From: Gemmatimonadales bacterium
GTDB lineage: Bacteria; Gemmatimonadota; Gemmatimonadetes; Gemmatimonadales; JACORV01
Length of the DNA stretch: 63,682 bases
Assembly: GCA_035502185.1 (NCBI GenBank)
Contig: DATJUT010000095.1
Coordinates: 1-63,682 of the forward strand
Reading direction: 5' to 3'
The notes under the pieces are model-generated. The model was not told where the DNA came from and searched no databases. It saw only the letters and a program-made list of their open reading frames with translations. Shown here in pieces: positions 51,181 to 60,389 of this stretch (its first letter is position 1; every line of letters starts with the position of its first letter). Position numbers and translations under genes: made by a program.

Positions 51181-53826
51181 ATGAACGAGCCGCCCAAGCC
51201 ATTCCGCGACGCCCTCGCGGGCCATTACGCCATCGAGGGGGAGCTCGGCGCGGGCGGCATGGCGGTCGTCTACCTGGCGCACGACGCCAAGCACGACCGC
51301 CGGGTCGCCATCAAGGTCCTCCGGCCGGAGATCGGCGCGGGGCTCGGCACCGAGCGCTTCGTCCAGGAGATCCGGGTCGCGGCCCAGCTTCACCACCCAC
51401 ACATCCTCCCGCTGTTCGATTCGGGAGAAGCCGGCGGCCTCCTCTACTACGTCGCGCCCTACGTGGAGGGAGAGTCGCTGCGCGAGCGGCTGCTGCGCGA
51501 GCGGCAGCTCACGGTACCGGAGGCGCTCGCCATCGTGCGCCAGGTGGCGGGCGCTCTGGCCTACGCCCACGCGCGCGGGATCGTCCACCGCGACGTCAAG
51601 CCGGAGAACATCCTCCTCGAAGGCGGCGAGGCGATCGTCGCGGACTTCGGCATCGCCCTGGCTCTCAGGGCGGCTGGCGGCGAGCGAATGACCGCCGCCG
51701 GCCTGGCACTGGGCACGCCGACCTACATCAGCCCCGAGCAGGCGTCCGGCGGGGGCGCGGTGGACGGGCGCAGCGACATCTACAGCCTCGGCTGCGTGCT
51801 CTACGAGCTGCTGGCGGGTGAGCCTCCGTTCAGCTCGCCTACGCCGCAGGCGGTGCTCGCGCGGCACCTCCACGACACGCCCCCGTCGCTGACGGTCCTG
51901 CGGCCGAACGTGCCCGCGGCCGTGGCGCGGGCAGTGGCGCGCTCGCTCGAGAAGGCGCCGGCCGATCGGTTCGCCACGGCGACCGACTTTGCCGTGGCGC
52001 TGGAGGCACCGGCCGCGGAGGCCGGCCGTGCCTGGTGGCGGCGCCGGTCCGTCGTCGTGGCGGCGCTCGCGGTCGTGGCGGCCGTCGCCGTGGTCGGGCG
52101 ACTGGCGTTTCCCGGCAGCGCGTTCGCGTCTGGCCAGCGCGCCCTGGCGCGGTGGGACCTGTCCGGCGCCCAGGCGGCGTTCCGTCGGGCCGTCGGAGCG
52201 AATCCGCAGGCGGCGGCCGCGCAGCTCTGGCTGGCCCAGACCAGTGCCCTGGCCGGCGAGCCGCTGGACGCGTGGCGCGGGTCGGCGCGGAGCGCCGTCG
52301 TGAACGCGCACAGCCTCCCCACGTCGCGGGACAGCGTTCTCGCGTTCGCCCTGCTCGCCCTGGCAGAGGGGCGCTTCCCCGAGGCATGCGCGCGCTACCG
52401 GGAGGCGCTGAGCCGCGACTCCCTCGACGTGATCGCGTGGTTCGGGCTGGGAGAGTGCCAGCGGCGCGACCATGCGGTGGTACGCTACGCCGCCAGCCCG
52501 ACCGGCTGGCGCTTCCGCGCGGGCTACCAGGGCGCGGTCACGGCGTACCAGCGGGCCCTCGATCTCGCGCCGGCGCTCTACGCAGCCTTCGGGGCGGAGA
52601 CCTACAACCGGCTCTCGCAGGTCGTCATGGCCGAGCGCCTCAGCTGGCGCCCGGGCGAGGCCGTGCCGCCGGACACGGGGAGTTTCGTGGCGTACCCGGC
52701 CCTGGACCACGACACGCTGGTGCTCGTCCCGTATCCCGTCGGCAGGACCTTCCCTCCCCTGCCGGCGACGAATGCTGCCGCTGCCGCCCGGGGAGCCGAG
52801 CTGCTGCACGGCCTGGTGGCGAAGTGGATCGCCGCATTCCCCCGAAGTGCCCCGGCTCACGCGGCACTCGCCAAGACCCTGGAGATGGAGGGGTCTCTCG
52901 CGGACGATGGCAGCGGCCGGCCGACGGCGCTGGACCAGATCAGGGAGGCCATGCGACTTGAACGGGACCCGGAGGAGCGCGTGGCGTTGGCCGTCGGCGA
53001 CGTGCGCCTGCAGCTCAAGCTGGGCGAGTTCGACGTGGCCGCACGGGTGGCGGACTCGCTGCTCACGACCGCGAGTGATCCCTCGCCGGAGATTGCGCGA
53101 CAGCTCGCCTGCACCGCCGCGCTCCTGGGACGCCCCGCTCGCGCCGCCGATCTGCTCGAGCGGATGGCTGCCGACACCACCTTCGGTCTGCTGACCCTGG
53201 CGTTGCCCGTGAAGCGGGCCGCCCTCCGGCTGATGGGGTTCGTGGCCCTGGGGGCACCGACCGACAGCGTGCGGGCTCTGGGGGGGCGGGTGGATTCGTT
53301 GCTGCGGAGCTGGGTGGACCCGGCTCAGCGATCGACCGTGCGGGCGGCGCTCGTCAATCAGCTGACGCCGCTCCCGGCGCTCGGCGCGGCCTGGGACACG
53401 AGTTGGGTCGGGTGGCCCGGCTACTTCCTCTACGATGTCGCGCTGCTGCTGGCCCGCGGCGACACGGCGGCCGCGCGCGCGCGGCTCGCGGCCGCCCGCC
53501 GGACCCAGGCAGGCATGAGTCCCGGCGATCTTCTCCCCGTGCCCGTGTACCCGGAGGCCCAGCTGTTCCTCGTGGTGCGCGACACGGCGGCGGCGGAGTG
53601 GCTCCTCGACCGCCTGCTCGACAACCTGGCCTCGGCGCAGACGTCCCTGATCGCCGAGCCGAGGCTCGCCGGCGCGCTCGCCCAGGCGATGGTCCTGCGC
53701 GCGCACCTGGGAATGCGGCGGCACCAACCGGACGTCGCCCGGCGCTGGGCGGCGGCGGCGAGCGCACTGTGGCGCGGCGCCGACCCTGACCTGCGTTCGA
53801 CGATGCACGGCCTGTCCGCGCCGTAG
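51181..53826 (+). CDS. Transmembrane Ser/Thr protein kinase with TPR-like extracytoplasmic tail
   Basis: 881 aa. N-terminal PknB-type kinase: GELGAGGMAVVYLA, VAIKVL (Lys45), IVHRDVKPEN (Asp138), VADFGIAL (Asp155), GTPTYISPEQA, SDIYSLGCVLYELLAG. All catalytic residues kept. One membrane helix at about 288-308 (SVVVAALAVVAAVAVVG). The ~570-residue outer part has helical, TPR-like repeats (LARWDLSGAQAAFRRAV, AAQLWLAQTSALAGEP, VTAYQRALDLAPALYAA). This kinase-TM-TPR layout is common in Gemmatimonadota and Acidobacteria; substrate unknown. No Shine-Dalgarno sequence is visible. Confidence 0.93.
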   Translation: MNEPPKPFRDALAGHYAIEGELGAGGMAVVYLAHDAKHDRRVAIKVLRPEIGAGLGTERFVQEIRVAAQLHHPHILPLFDSGEAGGLLYYVAPYVEGESLRERLLRERQLTVPEALAIVRQVAGALAYAHARGIVHRDVKPENILLEGGEAIVADFGIALALRAAGGERMTAAGLALGTPTYISPEQASGGGAVDGRSDIYSLGCVLYELLAGEPPFSSPTPQAVLARHLHDTPPSLTVLRPNVPAAVARAVARSLEKAPADRFATATDFAVALEAPAAEAGRAWWRRRSVVVAALAVVAAVAVVGRLAFPGSAFASGQRALARWDLSGAQAAFRRAVGANPQAAAAQLWLAQTSALAGEPLDAWRGSARSAVVNAHSLPTSRDSVLAFALLALAEGRFPEACARYREALSRDSLDVIAWFGLGECQRRDHAVVRYAASPTGWRFRAGYQGAVTAYQRALDLAPALYAAFGAETYNRLSQVVMAERLSWRPGEAVPPDTGSFVAYPALDHDTLVLVPYPVGRTFPPLPATNAAAAARGAELLHGLVAKWIAAFPRSAPAHAALAKTLEMEGSLADDGSGRPTALDQIREAMRLERDPEERVALAVGDVRLQLKLGEFDVAARVADSLLTTASDPSPEIARQLACTAALLGRPARAADLLERMAADTTFGLLTLALPVKRAALRLMGFVALGAPTDSVRALGGRVDSLLRSWVDPAQRSTVRAALVNQLTPLPALGAAWDTSWVGWPGYFLYDVALLLARGDTAAARARLAAARRTQAGMSPGDLLPVPVYPEAQLFLVVRDTAAAEWLLDRLLDNLASAQTSLIAEPRLAGALAQAMVLRAHLGMRRHQPDVARRWAAAASALWRGADPDLRSTMHGLSAP

Positions 53827-53870
53827 GCCCGGCAGGCCCTGCATCACGTCTCTCACCAGAGGAGGTGCGT

Positions 53871-54533
53871 ATGCGACTCTCGAGGCTGGAACGGCGCCCG
53901 CTGGCAGTGCCATGGTTCGCGGCGCTGGGCGTCGCACTGCTCGCCGTCGGGTGCAACCGGACGGCGCCGCCACCTGGCCGAGCGGTCGCCGGGCCGCGGC
54001 CCACGCCGGCTCCGGCGCTCGCCTTGCCGGTTGACTCCTCGTCGCACGCCGCCTTGCTGGCGTACGCACACGGCCTGTCCTTCGACACCACGGCGCCGGG
54101 TGTGGACCGTCGCTACCTCGTCGTCGCGCAGGGCGAGCGTCTGGTCGTCGGGCCATATGCCGAGTTGGCCCCCGAGATCGGCGCGGCGGCGATCAGCCAC
54201 GCGGACCTCGTCCGCGGCCGGATTCTGGCCCGGGTCACGGTGGAGGGGGCGGGCGGGTCGGCGCCCGGAGTCGCGTATATCTGGGTGGATAGCGTCGCCG
54301 GCGGCTTCCGAGCGGTGTTCGTGCCGGTTTCGGGCGCTGCGCGGATGAAGGTGGCGCCGGTGACCTTGGCGCACTATGGGCCGGAAGCAGCGTTCTGCCA
54401 GGTGCTCGCGGTCGGGCGGCTGCAGGACGCGGGCCCGCCCGACCCGCCCGGCGACCCCCTGCCGTTCAGCGCTGCCCTTCGCAAGGTATGCGTCCCCTGC
54501 GACTGCACCATGTGCTGCTCCGACACGACGTGA
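53871..54533 (+). CDS. Lipoprotein with Cys-rich C-terminal tail
   Basis: 220 aa from ATG 53871, with GGAGG 5 nt upstream (GTG 53865 overlaps that ribosome site and is rejected). Lipobox LLAVGC. The mature part has YLVVAQGERLVVGPY and a beta-rich middle, and ends with KVCVPCDCTMCCSDTT, five Cys in ten residues after more than 170 residues with one other Cys. No family recognised. Follows the kinase by 44 bp, so possibly co-transcribed with it. Confidence 0.7.
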   Translation: MRLSRLERRPLAVPWFAALGVALLAVGCNRTAPPPGRAVAGPRPTPAPALALPVDSSSHAALLAYAHGLSFDTTAPGVDRRYLVVAQGERLVVGPYAELAPEIGAAAISHADLVRGRILARVTVEGAGGSAPGVAYIWVDSVAGGFRAVFVPVSGAARMKVAPVTLAHYGPEAAFCQVLAVGRLQDAGPPDPPGDPLPFSAALRKVCVPCDCTMCCSDTT

Positions 54534-54577
54534 TGCGCTGCTGGTCCTGAGGGGCCCGGCAGCGGTGTCCCTCCGTC

Positions 54578-54604
54578 GGCGGCGCGGGCCTTCCCCGCGC
54601 CGCC
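54578..54604 (+). terminator. GC hairpin after the Cys-tail lipoprotein
   Basis: An 11-bp perfect stem GGCGGCGCGGG / CCCGCGCCGCC with loop CCTTC; no T-run. Probable transcript end before the M1 peptidase gene. Confidence 0.55.
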
Positions 54605-54721
54605 GGCGGGCCGAAACAATCGCGCGCCCAGCGGCGTACTATCCGCTCGACACGCCGTCCGATGCCGCGGGTCGCCGACCCGCCGCGTTGCCCTTGCCAT
54701 TCGCCTCACGAGGATTCTCCG

Positions 54722-57163
54722 ATGCGGGTCACGCTGGTTGCGTTCCTCCTCGCCGCGGCCGCCGGCCCGGCGCTCGCGCAGTCGAACGCCGAGCTGATGG
54801 CCAACGACCACTACACGCGCTCGCACGACTACGACCTGGTGCACCAGCGCATCGCCGTCTCCGGCTTCGACTGGGATTCGCTGTCCTTCGAGGGCACCGT
54901 GGTCACGACCCTGGTCGCGCTCCGGCCCGGCCTCGACTCCATAGTGCTCGACGAGGGCGCACTGCTGGTCAACACGGCGGTGACCGCCCGGGACGGTGCG
55001 GCCCTCCGCAGCGCCCGCAGCCGCGACACGCTGGTGGTGTACCCGGCGCGCCCGCTCGCCTTCGGCGACACCCTGACGTTCACCGTCGCCTACCATGGAC
55101 GCGTCAAGGACGGCAACGGCCTGACCTTCATCACCAGCGACGGGCAGCCCCACCGCCCGCGACAGATCTGGAGCCAGGGCGAGGACCACAACAACCACGA
55201 CTGGTTCCCCACGTTCGACTTCCCGAGCGACAAGATGAGCTGGGAGCTGGTGGCGACCGTGCCCGAGGCGGACGTCGCCGTCTCCAACGGACGCCTGGTG
55301 TCCAACGTGGTGAAGGGCGGACAGCGCACCATGACGTGGCGGCAGGACGCGCCGTCCGCCACCTACCTCGTGTCGCTGATCGTGGCGCCGCTGGTGAAGA
55401 TCCACGACGCCTGGCAGGGCATCCCGGTCGACTACTACGTCTACCGCGAGGACAGCAGCCTGGCGTGGCCGCTGTTCCACGTCACTCCCGACATGATCGG
55501 CACCTATTCGCGGCTCACCGGCGTGCGCTATCCGTGGGACAAGTACGCGCAGACCACCGTGGCCGACTTCTTCGGCGGGATGGAGAACGTCAGCGCCACG
55601 ACGCTGGTGGACTGGCTGCCCGACGCGCGCGCCTACCAGGACCGGCCATGGTACCAGCACGACCTCATCCCGCACGAGCTGGCCCATCAGTGGTTCGGCG
55701 ACTACGTCACCACCGTGAACTGGGCCAACATGTGGCTCAACGAGGGCTTCGCGGAGTTCATGCCCGGGCAGTACTGGGGCCAGAAGCTGGGCCCGCTGGC
55801 CGAGCAGGATTACTACGCGAACGAGTACGAGTCGTACCTGGGGATCGACCGCCGGCGCCCGATGCCGCTGGCCTCGCTCGGCTCGAACAACATCTACCCC
55901 AAGGGCGCGCTGGTCCTGGAGATGCTGAAGCACTACCTCGGACCGGAGCGCTTCTGGGCCTCGATCCACGCGTACCTCGCCCGCCACGCGCTCGGCACGG
56001 CCACGACCGACGACCTGCGGCAGGCCGTGCTCCAGGCGACGGGCGAGAACCTCGACTGGTTCTGGGCGGAGTGGATGTACCAGGCCGGCTACCCGCAGCT
56101 CGACGTGGCGGCCGCCTACGACTCCGCGCGCCGGGCTCTCACGCTGACGATCCGGCAGACGCAGCAGGACTCGCTCAAGCCGGACAGCACCGGCCTCAGG
56201 TTCACCGTGCCGGCCGTCTTCCGGATGCCCCTGGTGGTGCGGGTCGGGACGGCGCAGGGCGACGTGACGCAGCGGATCGTGCTGCGGGCGCGGGAGCAGA
56301 CGGACACCGTCGCGAACGTCGCGAGCCCGCCCACGATGGTGGTCTTCGACGACGGGAATGCGGTCCTCAAGAGCCTGCACTTCGAGCAGCCGACGGCCTG
56401 GCTCGCGACCCAGCTGGCGCAGGACCCCGACCTGTGGGACCGGGAGTGGGCGATCGAGCAGCTGGCGGGGCGCCCGTCCGACACCGCGGCCGCCGCCGCG
56501 CTGGCCACGGCCGCGACCCGCGCCGACTACTACCTCGTCCGGCGCAGCGCCGCCGCTGCGCTCGCGCACTTCCCCGCCGCGGCCGCGCTGCCGGCGCTGG
56601 AGACGGCGGGCGCGGACACGTCGGCCGCCGTCCGGGCGGCCGCGGTGGAGGCACTGGGCGAGCTGGGCGGGTCGCGGGCCGTCGCCCTGGCGCGGGCCGC
56701 CTTCGCGCACGACTCCAGCTACCAGGTCCGCGCCGCCGCGGTGAGCGCGCTGACGCAGGCGGACTCCGCCGACGCCGGGGCGGTCGTCCGGGCCGCGCTC
56801 GGCGACTCGTCGTACCAGGACGTCATCCGCAGCGCGGCCTTCCGCGCCATCGCCGTCCACGACGACACCTCGTTCGTCGGCGTGGTCGACAGCCTGTTCG
56901 CGGTGAGCCAGTACCCGGCCTTCGTCCTGGCCCACCTCGGCGCCCGCGGCAGCCAGCGCGCGCTCGACCTGCTCGCCCGGCGGCTCGACGACGGTCGGCG
57001 CTCCGTGCGCGACCGGGCACTCCAGGCGTTCCGCTTCGGGATGCCGCGGCCGCTCGCGCTGGCGCGCCTCAGGAGCGCGGTGGACGGCCTGAGCCGCGCG
57101 GACGCGAAACAGGCGGTGGCGGACGCGATCACCGCGCTCGCCGCCGCCCGCGAGGGCGAGTAG
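54722..57163 (+). CDS. Secreted M1-family metallopeptidase with C-terminal HEAT repeats
   Basis: 813 aa. Signal VAFLLAAAAGPALAQ. M1 signatures: ADFFGGMENVSATT (GxMEN substrate motif) and IPHELAHQWFGD at about residue 318, with LNEGFAEF supplying the third zinc ligand, HExxHx18E. After the catalytic domain, about 220 residues of HEAT-like helical repeats (RRSAAAALAHFPAAAALPALE, RAAAVEALGELGG, RAAAVSALTQAD). An aminopeptidase of the periplasm or medium. ATG 54722 with GAGG upstream. Confidence 0.95.
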   Translation: MRVTLVAFLLAAAAGPALAQSNAELMANDHYTRSHDYDLVHQRIAVSGFDWDSLSFEGTVVTTLVALRPGLDSIVLDEGALLVNTAVTARDGAALRSARSRDTLVVYPARPLAFGDTLTFTVAYHGRVKDGNGLTFITSDGQPHRPRQIWSQGEDHNNHDWFPTFDFPSDKMSWELVATVPEADVAVSNGRLVSNVVKGGQRTMTWRQDAPSATYLVSLIVAPLVKIHDAWQGIPVDYYVYREDSSLAWPLFHVTPDMIGTYSRLTGVRYPWDKYAQTTVADFFGGMENVSATTLVDWLPDARAYQDRPWYQHDLIPHELAHQWFGDYVTTVNWANMWLNEGFAEFMPGQYWGQKLGPLAEQDYYANEYESYLGIDRRRPMPLASLGSNNIYPKGALVLEMLKHYLGPERFWASIHAYLARHALGTATTDDLRQAVLQATGENLDWFWAEWMYQAGYPQLDVAAAYDSARRALTLTIRQTQQDSLKPDSTGLRFTVPAVFRMPLVVRVGTAQGDVTQRIVLRAREQTDTVANVASPPTMVVFDDGNAVLKSLHFEQPTAWLATQLAQDPDLWDREWAIEQLAGRPSDTAAAAALATAATRADYYLVRRSAAAALAHFPAAAALPALETAGADTSAAVRAAAVEALGELGGSRAVALARAAFAHDSSYQVRAAAVSALTQADSADAGAVVRAALGDSSYQDVIRSAAFRAIAVHDDTSFVGVVDSLFAVSQYPAFVLAHLGARGSQRALDLLARRLDDGRRSVRDRALQAFRFGMPRPLALARLRSAVDGLSRADAKQAVADAITALAAAREGE

Positions 57164-57190
57164 CCGCGCGCCGCGGCGGCGGCCGCCCGC

Positions 57191-58285
57191 CTAGGGGCCC
57201 GGGTCCTGGCTACCCGGCAGCGGCCGGAGGAAGTGGGTGTCGAGGAGCAGCTGGTCCTCGGCGAACCGGGCGACGTAGTGGGCGCCGGCCATGAGCAGGG
57301 CCGGCTTGGCCAGCACCTGCATGCTCGCGACGCTGCGCTGGACGACGACGTTCGGCAGCAGCTCGGCGAACGTGATGGTGGAGGTCGCCGAGCGCATCTT
57401 GTCCCAGGCGCGCTCGGGGTGGGTGAGGCTGACGGTGATGCGTCGCACCTGGTAGGAGCGCGGGTCCATGTCCACGTCGCCCGCCAGGTCGGGCGCCTGC
57501 AGCGAGTCGGGCGGGCGGAAATGGAACCGCACCAGCTCGGTGTCCCCGACCGCCACCCTGCCGGTGAACGAGAAGCAGTGGTTCGCCTGGAACACGCTGT
57601 CGGCGATGTCGGTGATGGTGGGGAGGCGGACCGCGGGGTCGATCGTGCCGTCGGGCATGTCCGTCGCGCCCACCACGTCACCGGGCCGGTACTGCGCGAT
57701 GGCGCTGCTCACGTACTCCGCGGTGTCGCGCCGCGTCCACTCCACGTTGCCGACCTCGTTGAGGTCGGAGAAGGTGCGGATCATCCGGTAGCGGAACTGG
57801 TACGTCGTGGCGAGCAGCTTGTACTGCCGGGCGAACTGCCCGATCTGGTCGAACAGCGCCGCCAGCTCCGGCGTGCCGGCGTCCGGGGGGCCCGGCTGGG
57901 TACAGCCGCGGGTCGCGACGACGGTGATCTCCTCGAGCCGCACGGTCAGCCGCTCGATGGTCACCGTGACCGCCACGGTCTGGTTCGCCGCCACGACCAC
58001 CGTCGTGTCCACCGGCTTGAAGCCGACCTGGCGGGCCTGCAGCCGGTAGGTCCCGGCCGGGATCCGGGTGAAGGCGAACGCGCCCGTCTCGTCCGTGAAC
58101 CGCTGCGTGAACCGCGGCGGCATCGCGACGACCGCGTACGGCACCGGCTCGCCCGGACCGGCCAGCACCACCCCGCGCACGGTGGCGGTGCCCCGCGGAC
58201 CCGGTTCCTGCGAGCGGAGCGGGCGCGGGGCCGCGAGCGCGTGGAGCGCGATGGCGAGCAGCATGATCCGGGTCGTGCGGTCCAC
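57191..58285 (-). CDS. Exported carboxypeptidase-regulatory-like domain protein
   Basis: 364 aa. GTG at 58285 chosen because AGGGAG lies 6 nt upstream. After a signal (IMLLAIALHALAAPRPLRSQ) comes TATVRGVVLAGPGEPVPYAVV ... GAFAFTRIPAGTYRLQARQVGFKP, a CarboxypepD_reg domain, then RLEEITVVATRG, the linker that in TonB-dependent receptors precedes the plug; here a ~230-residue soluble region of unknown fold follows instead of a barrel. Divergent from the M61 peptidase. Confidence 0.8.
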   Translation of the reverse strand: MDRTTRIMLLAIALHALAAPRPLRSQEPGPRGTATVRGVVLAGPGEPVPYAVVAMPPRFTQRFTDETGAFAFTRIPAGTYRLQARQVGFKPVDTTVVVAANQTVAVTVTIERLTVRLEEITVVATRGCTQPGPPDAGTPELAALFDQIGQFARQYKLLATTYQFRYRMIRTFSDLNEVGNVEWTRRDTAEYVSSAIAQYRPGDVVGATDMPDGTIDPAVRLPTITDIADSVFQANHCFSFTGRVAVGDTELVRFHFRPPDSLQAPDLAGDVDMDPRSYQVRRITVSLTHPERAWDKMRSATSTITFAELLPNVVVQRSVASMQVLAKPALLMAGAHYVARFAEDQLLLDTHFLRPLPGSQDPGP

Positions 58286-58344
58286 GGCGGACTCCCTCAC
58301 GTCGAAGCAGGCACCGCGGAGTGCAGCAGGCCTGCGCTCCCAAC

Positions 58345-58373
58345 GGATAGCAGAGCGGGCCCCGGAGGGTCAA
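58345..58373 (-). promoter_or_regulatory. Promoter of the CarboxypepD_reg gene
   Basis: On the minus strand TTGACC (58373-58368), 17-bp spacer, CTATCC (58350-58345), 60 bp before the GTG start. Confidence 0.65.
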
Positions 58374-58505
58374 GCCACGACCGGCGGGCCGCGGATAGGC
58401 GGCCGCGGCGGCACGCGGCGGCCGCCGCCAACCCCCGGGCCCGGCTGCGTGTCTCACGATAGCCGCGCCACGACCCGAACCACCTCGAGCCACCGGGAGC
58501 CACCG

Positions 58506-60329
58506 ATGCGCCGTCCGCTGGTCCTGTGCTTCGCACTGCTCGCCTCGCGCCTCGCCGCCGCGGAGCCCCCGCGGGCGGCGCTCGCCGATTCCTCGCTGTC
58601 GGCCCCGATCCGCGAGGTCCGCTACGAGCTGACGTTCGACAGCGCGGCCGCCGCGAAACGGCAGGTTCACGTGGAGATGACCTTCGAGGTCGCGGGCACG
58701 GCGCCGGTGCTGCTCGCCCTCCCGGTGTGGGCCCCCGGTCACTACACCGTCCTGAACTTCGCGCGCCGGGTCCGGGGGTTCGGCGCCGTGCAGGACGGCC
58801 GGCCCCTCCGATGGGACGAGTGGGACTACACCACCTGGCGGGTGCGGCCGCTGCGGGCCGGGGCGGTGCGCGTCGCGTTCGACTACGCCGCCGACACGCT
58901 GGACGACGCGTCCACCTGGGCGCGGCCCGACTTCGCGCTCGTGGACGGGACCAACCTGCTGCCCTACGCCCGCGGCCGGAGTCTCGAAGGGCCGGCGACG
59001 GTCGCGGTCAGGACGGAGCCGGGATGGCGGGTCGCGACCGGGATGCACGGCGCCGGCCCGGCGCTCACCTTCCGGGAGGGGACGTACCACGACCTGGTGG
59101 ACATGCCGCTGTTCATCGGCCGCTTCGACGTGGACAGCGAGCTGATCGCCGGGAAGTGGACGCGCCTCGCGAGCTACCCGGCCGGCCGCCTCGCCGGCGA
59201 GCCCCGGGCGCGACTGTGGCGCGGCCTCCGGAGCACCATCCCGGCCTCGAGCGCGGTGTTCGGCGTCACGCCCTGGGACGACTACACGGTGTTCATGATC
59301 TTCGACGACGACTATCCCGGCGGCAGCGCGCTCGAGCACCAGAGCTCGGACGTCGGCATCTACACGCCGCGGCTGATCGGGACGCCGGTCCTCACCAGCA
59401 TCGTCGCGCACGAGATGTTCCACGCCTGGAACGTGAAGCGCCTGCGGCCGGCCGAGATGGTGCCCTATCGCTACGACGCCCCGCAGCCGACGACCCTGCT
59501 GTGGGTCAGCGAGGGGTTCACCAGCTACTACGCCGACCTCGCCCAGGTGCGCGGCGGCGACGTCGACTCCGCGGCGTTCCTGCAGGACCTCTACGGCCAC
59601 ATCCAGACCGTCCTCGGCACGCCGCCCGTGTCGGTCGAGGACGCCTCGCTGTCGACCTGGATCCAGCCCACCGACGGCACGGCCTACGTGTACTACGACA
59701 AGGGCGCGACGATCGGGCTGCTGCTCGACGTGCTGATCCGCGACGCGACCGACGACCGCGCGTCGCTCGACGACGTGATGCGCGGGCTGTACCGGGACGC
59801 GTACCTCAAGGGCCGCGGCTTCACCAACGCGGAGTTCTGGTCGGCGGTGGGGCGCGCCGCCGGCGGGCGCTCGTTCGCGGACTTCTACCGCCGCTACGTG
59901 GACGGCCGCGACTCCCTGCCCTACGACTCGGTGCTGTCACTGGCGGGAATCCACTTCGCGGCGCGGAGCTACCGCGCGCCGCGCATCGGCATCTCCACGG
60001 CGGGAGACAGCGGCGGCCTGCGGGTGACGGCCGTGGTGCCCGGAAGCGCCTACGCCGCCGGCGGTGGACAGGTCGGCGACACCATCGTCACCGTGGGCGG
60101 CGTGGACGTGCGCAAGGACCCGTCGTTCGAGGAGTTCCGGCGCCAGTGGACCGACAGCGACAAGCCCACCGTGCCGGTGGTGATCCGCCGCGGCGGGCGC
60201 GAGACGGCGCTCGACGTGCCGGTCAGGCTGGAGACGTGGACGAACTCGGCGATGACCTACGACGCCGGGGCGTCGGCCAAGGCCGCGCGCATCCGGTCCG
60301 GCATCCTGCGGGGCACGACCGAGCGTTGA
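58506..60329 (+). CDS. Secreted M61 glycyl-aminopeptidase-like protease with PDZ domain
   Basis: 607 aa. Signal LVLCFALLASRLAAAEP. N-terminal M61 beta domain (PVWAPGHYTVLNFARRV), then IVAHEMFHAWNVKRLRP (His302, Glu303, His306) and LWVSEGFTSYYADL, the family's zinc and third-ligand motifs. C-terminal PDZ: PRIGISTAGDSGGLRVTAVVPGSAYAAGGGQVGDTIVTVGG. Likely acts on peptides with small N-terminal residues. Confidence 0.94.
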   Translation: MRRPLVLCFALLASRLAAAEPPRAALADSSLSAPIREVRYELTFDSAAAAKRQVHVEMTFEVAGTAPVLLALPVWAPGHYTVLNFARRVRGFGAVQDGRPLRWDEWDYTTWRVRPLRAGAVRVAFDYAADTLDDASTWARPDFALVDGTNLLPYARGRSLEGPATVAVRTEPGWRVATGMHGAGPALTFREGTYHDLVDMPLFIGRFDVDSELIAGKWTRLASYPAGRLAGEPRARLWRGLRSTIPASSAVFGVTPWDDYTVFMIFDDDYPGGSALEHQSSDVGIYTPRLIGTPVLTSIVAHEMFHAWNVKRLRPAEMVPYRYDAPQPTTLLWVSEGFTSYYADLAQVRGGDVDSAAFLQDLYGHIQTVLGTPPVSVEDASLSTWIQPTDGTAYVYYDKGATIGLLLDVLIRDATDDRASLDDVMRGLYRDAYLKGRGFTNAEFWSAVGRAAGGRSFADFYRRYVDGRDSLPYDSVLSLAGIHFAARSYRAPRIGISTAGDSGGLRVTAVVPGSAYAAGGGQVGDTIVTVGGVDVRKDPSFEEFRRQWTDSDKPTVPVVIRRGGRETALDVPVRLETWTNSAMTYDAGASAKAARIRSGILRGTTER

Positions 60330-60389
60330 ATCGGCGGCAGACGCCGGGGCGGGCGGCGGGCGGCGCGCCCCGAGCGGCCGCAGCCGCAC

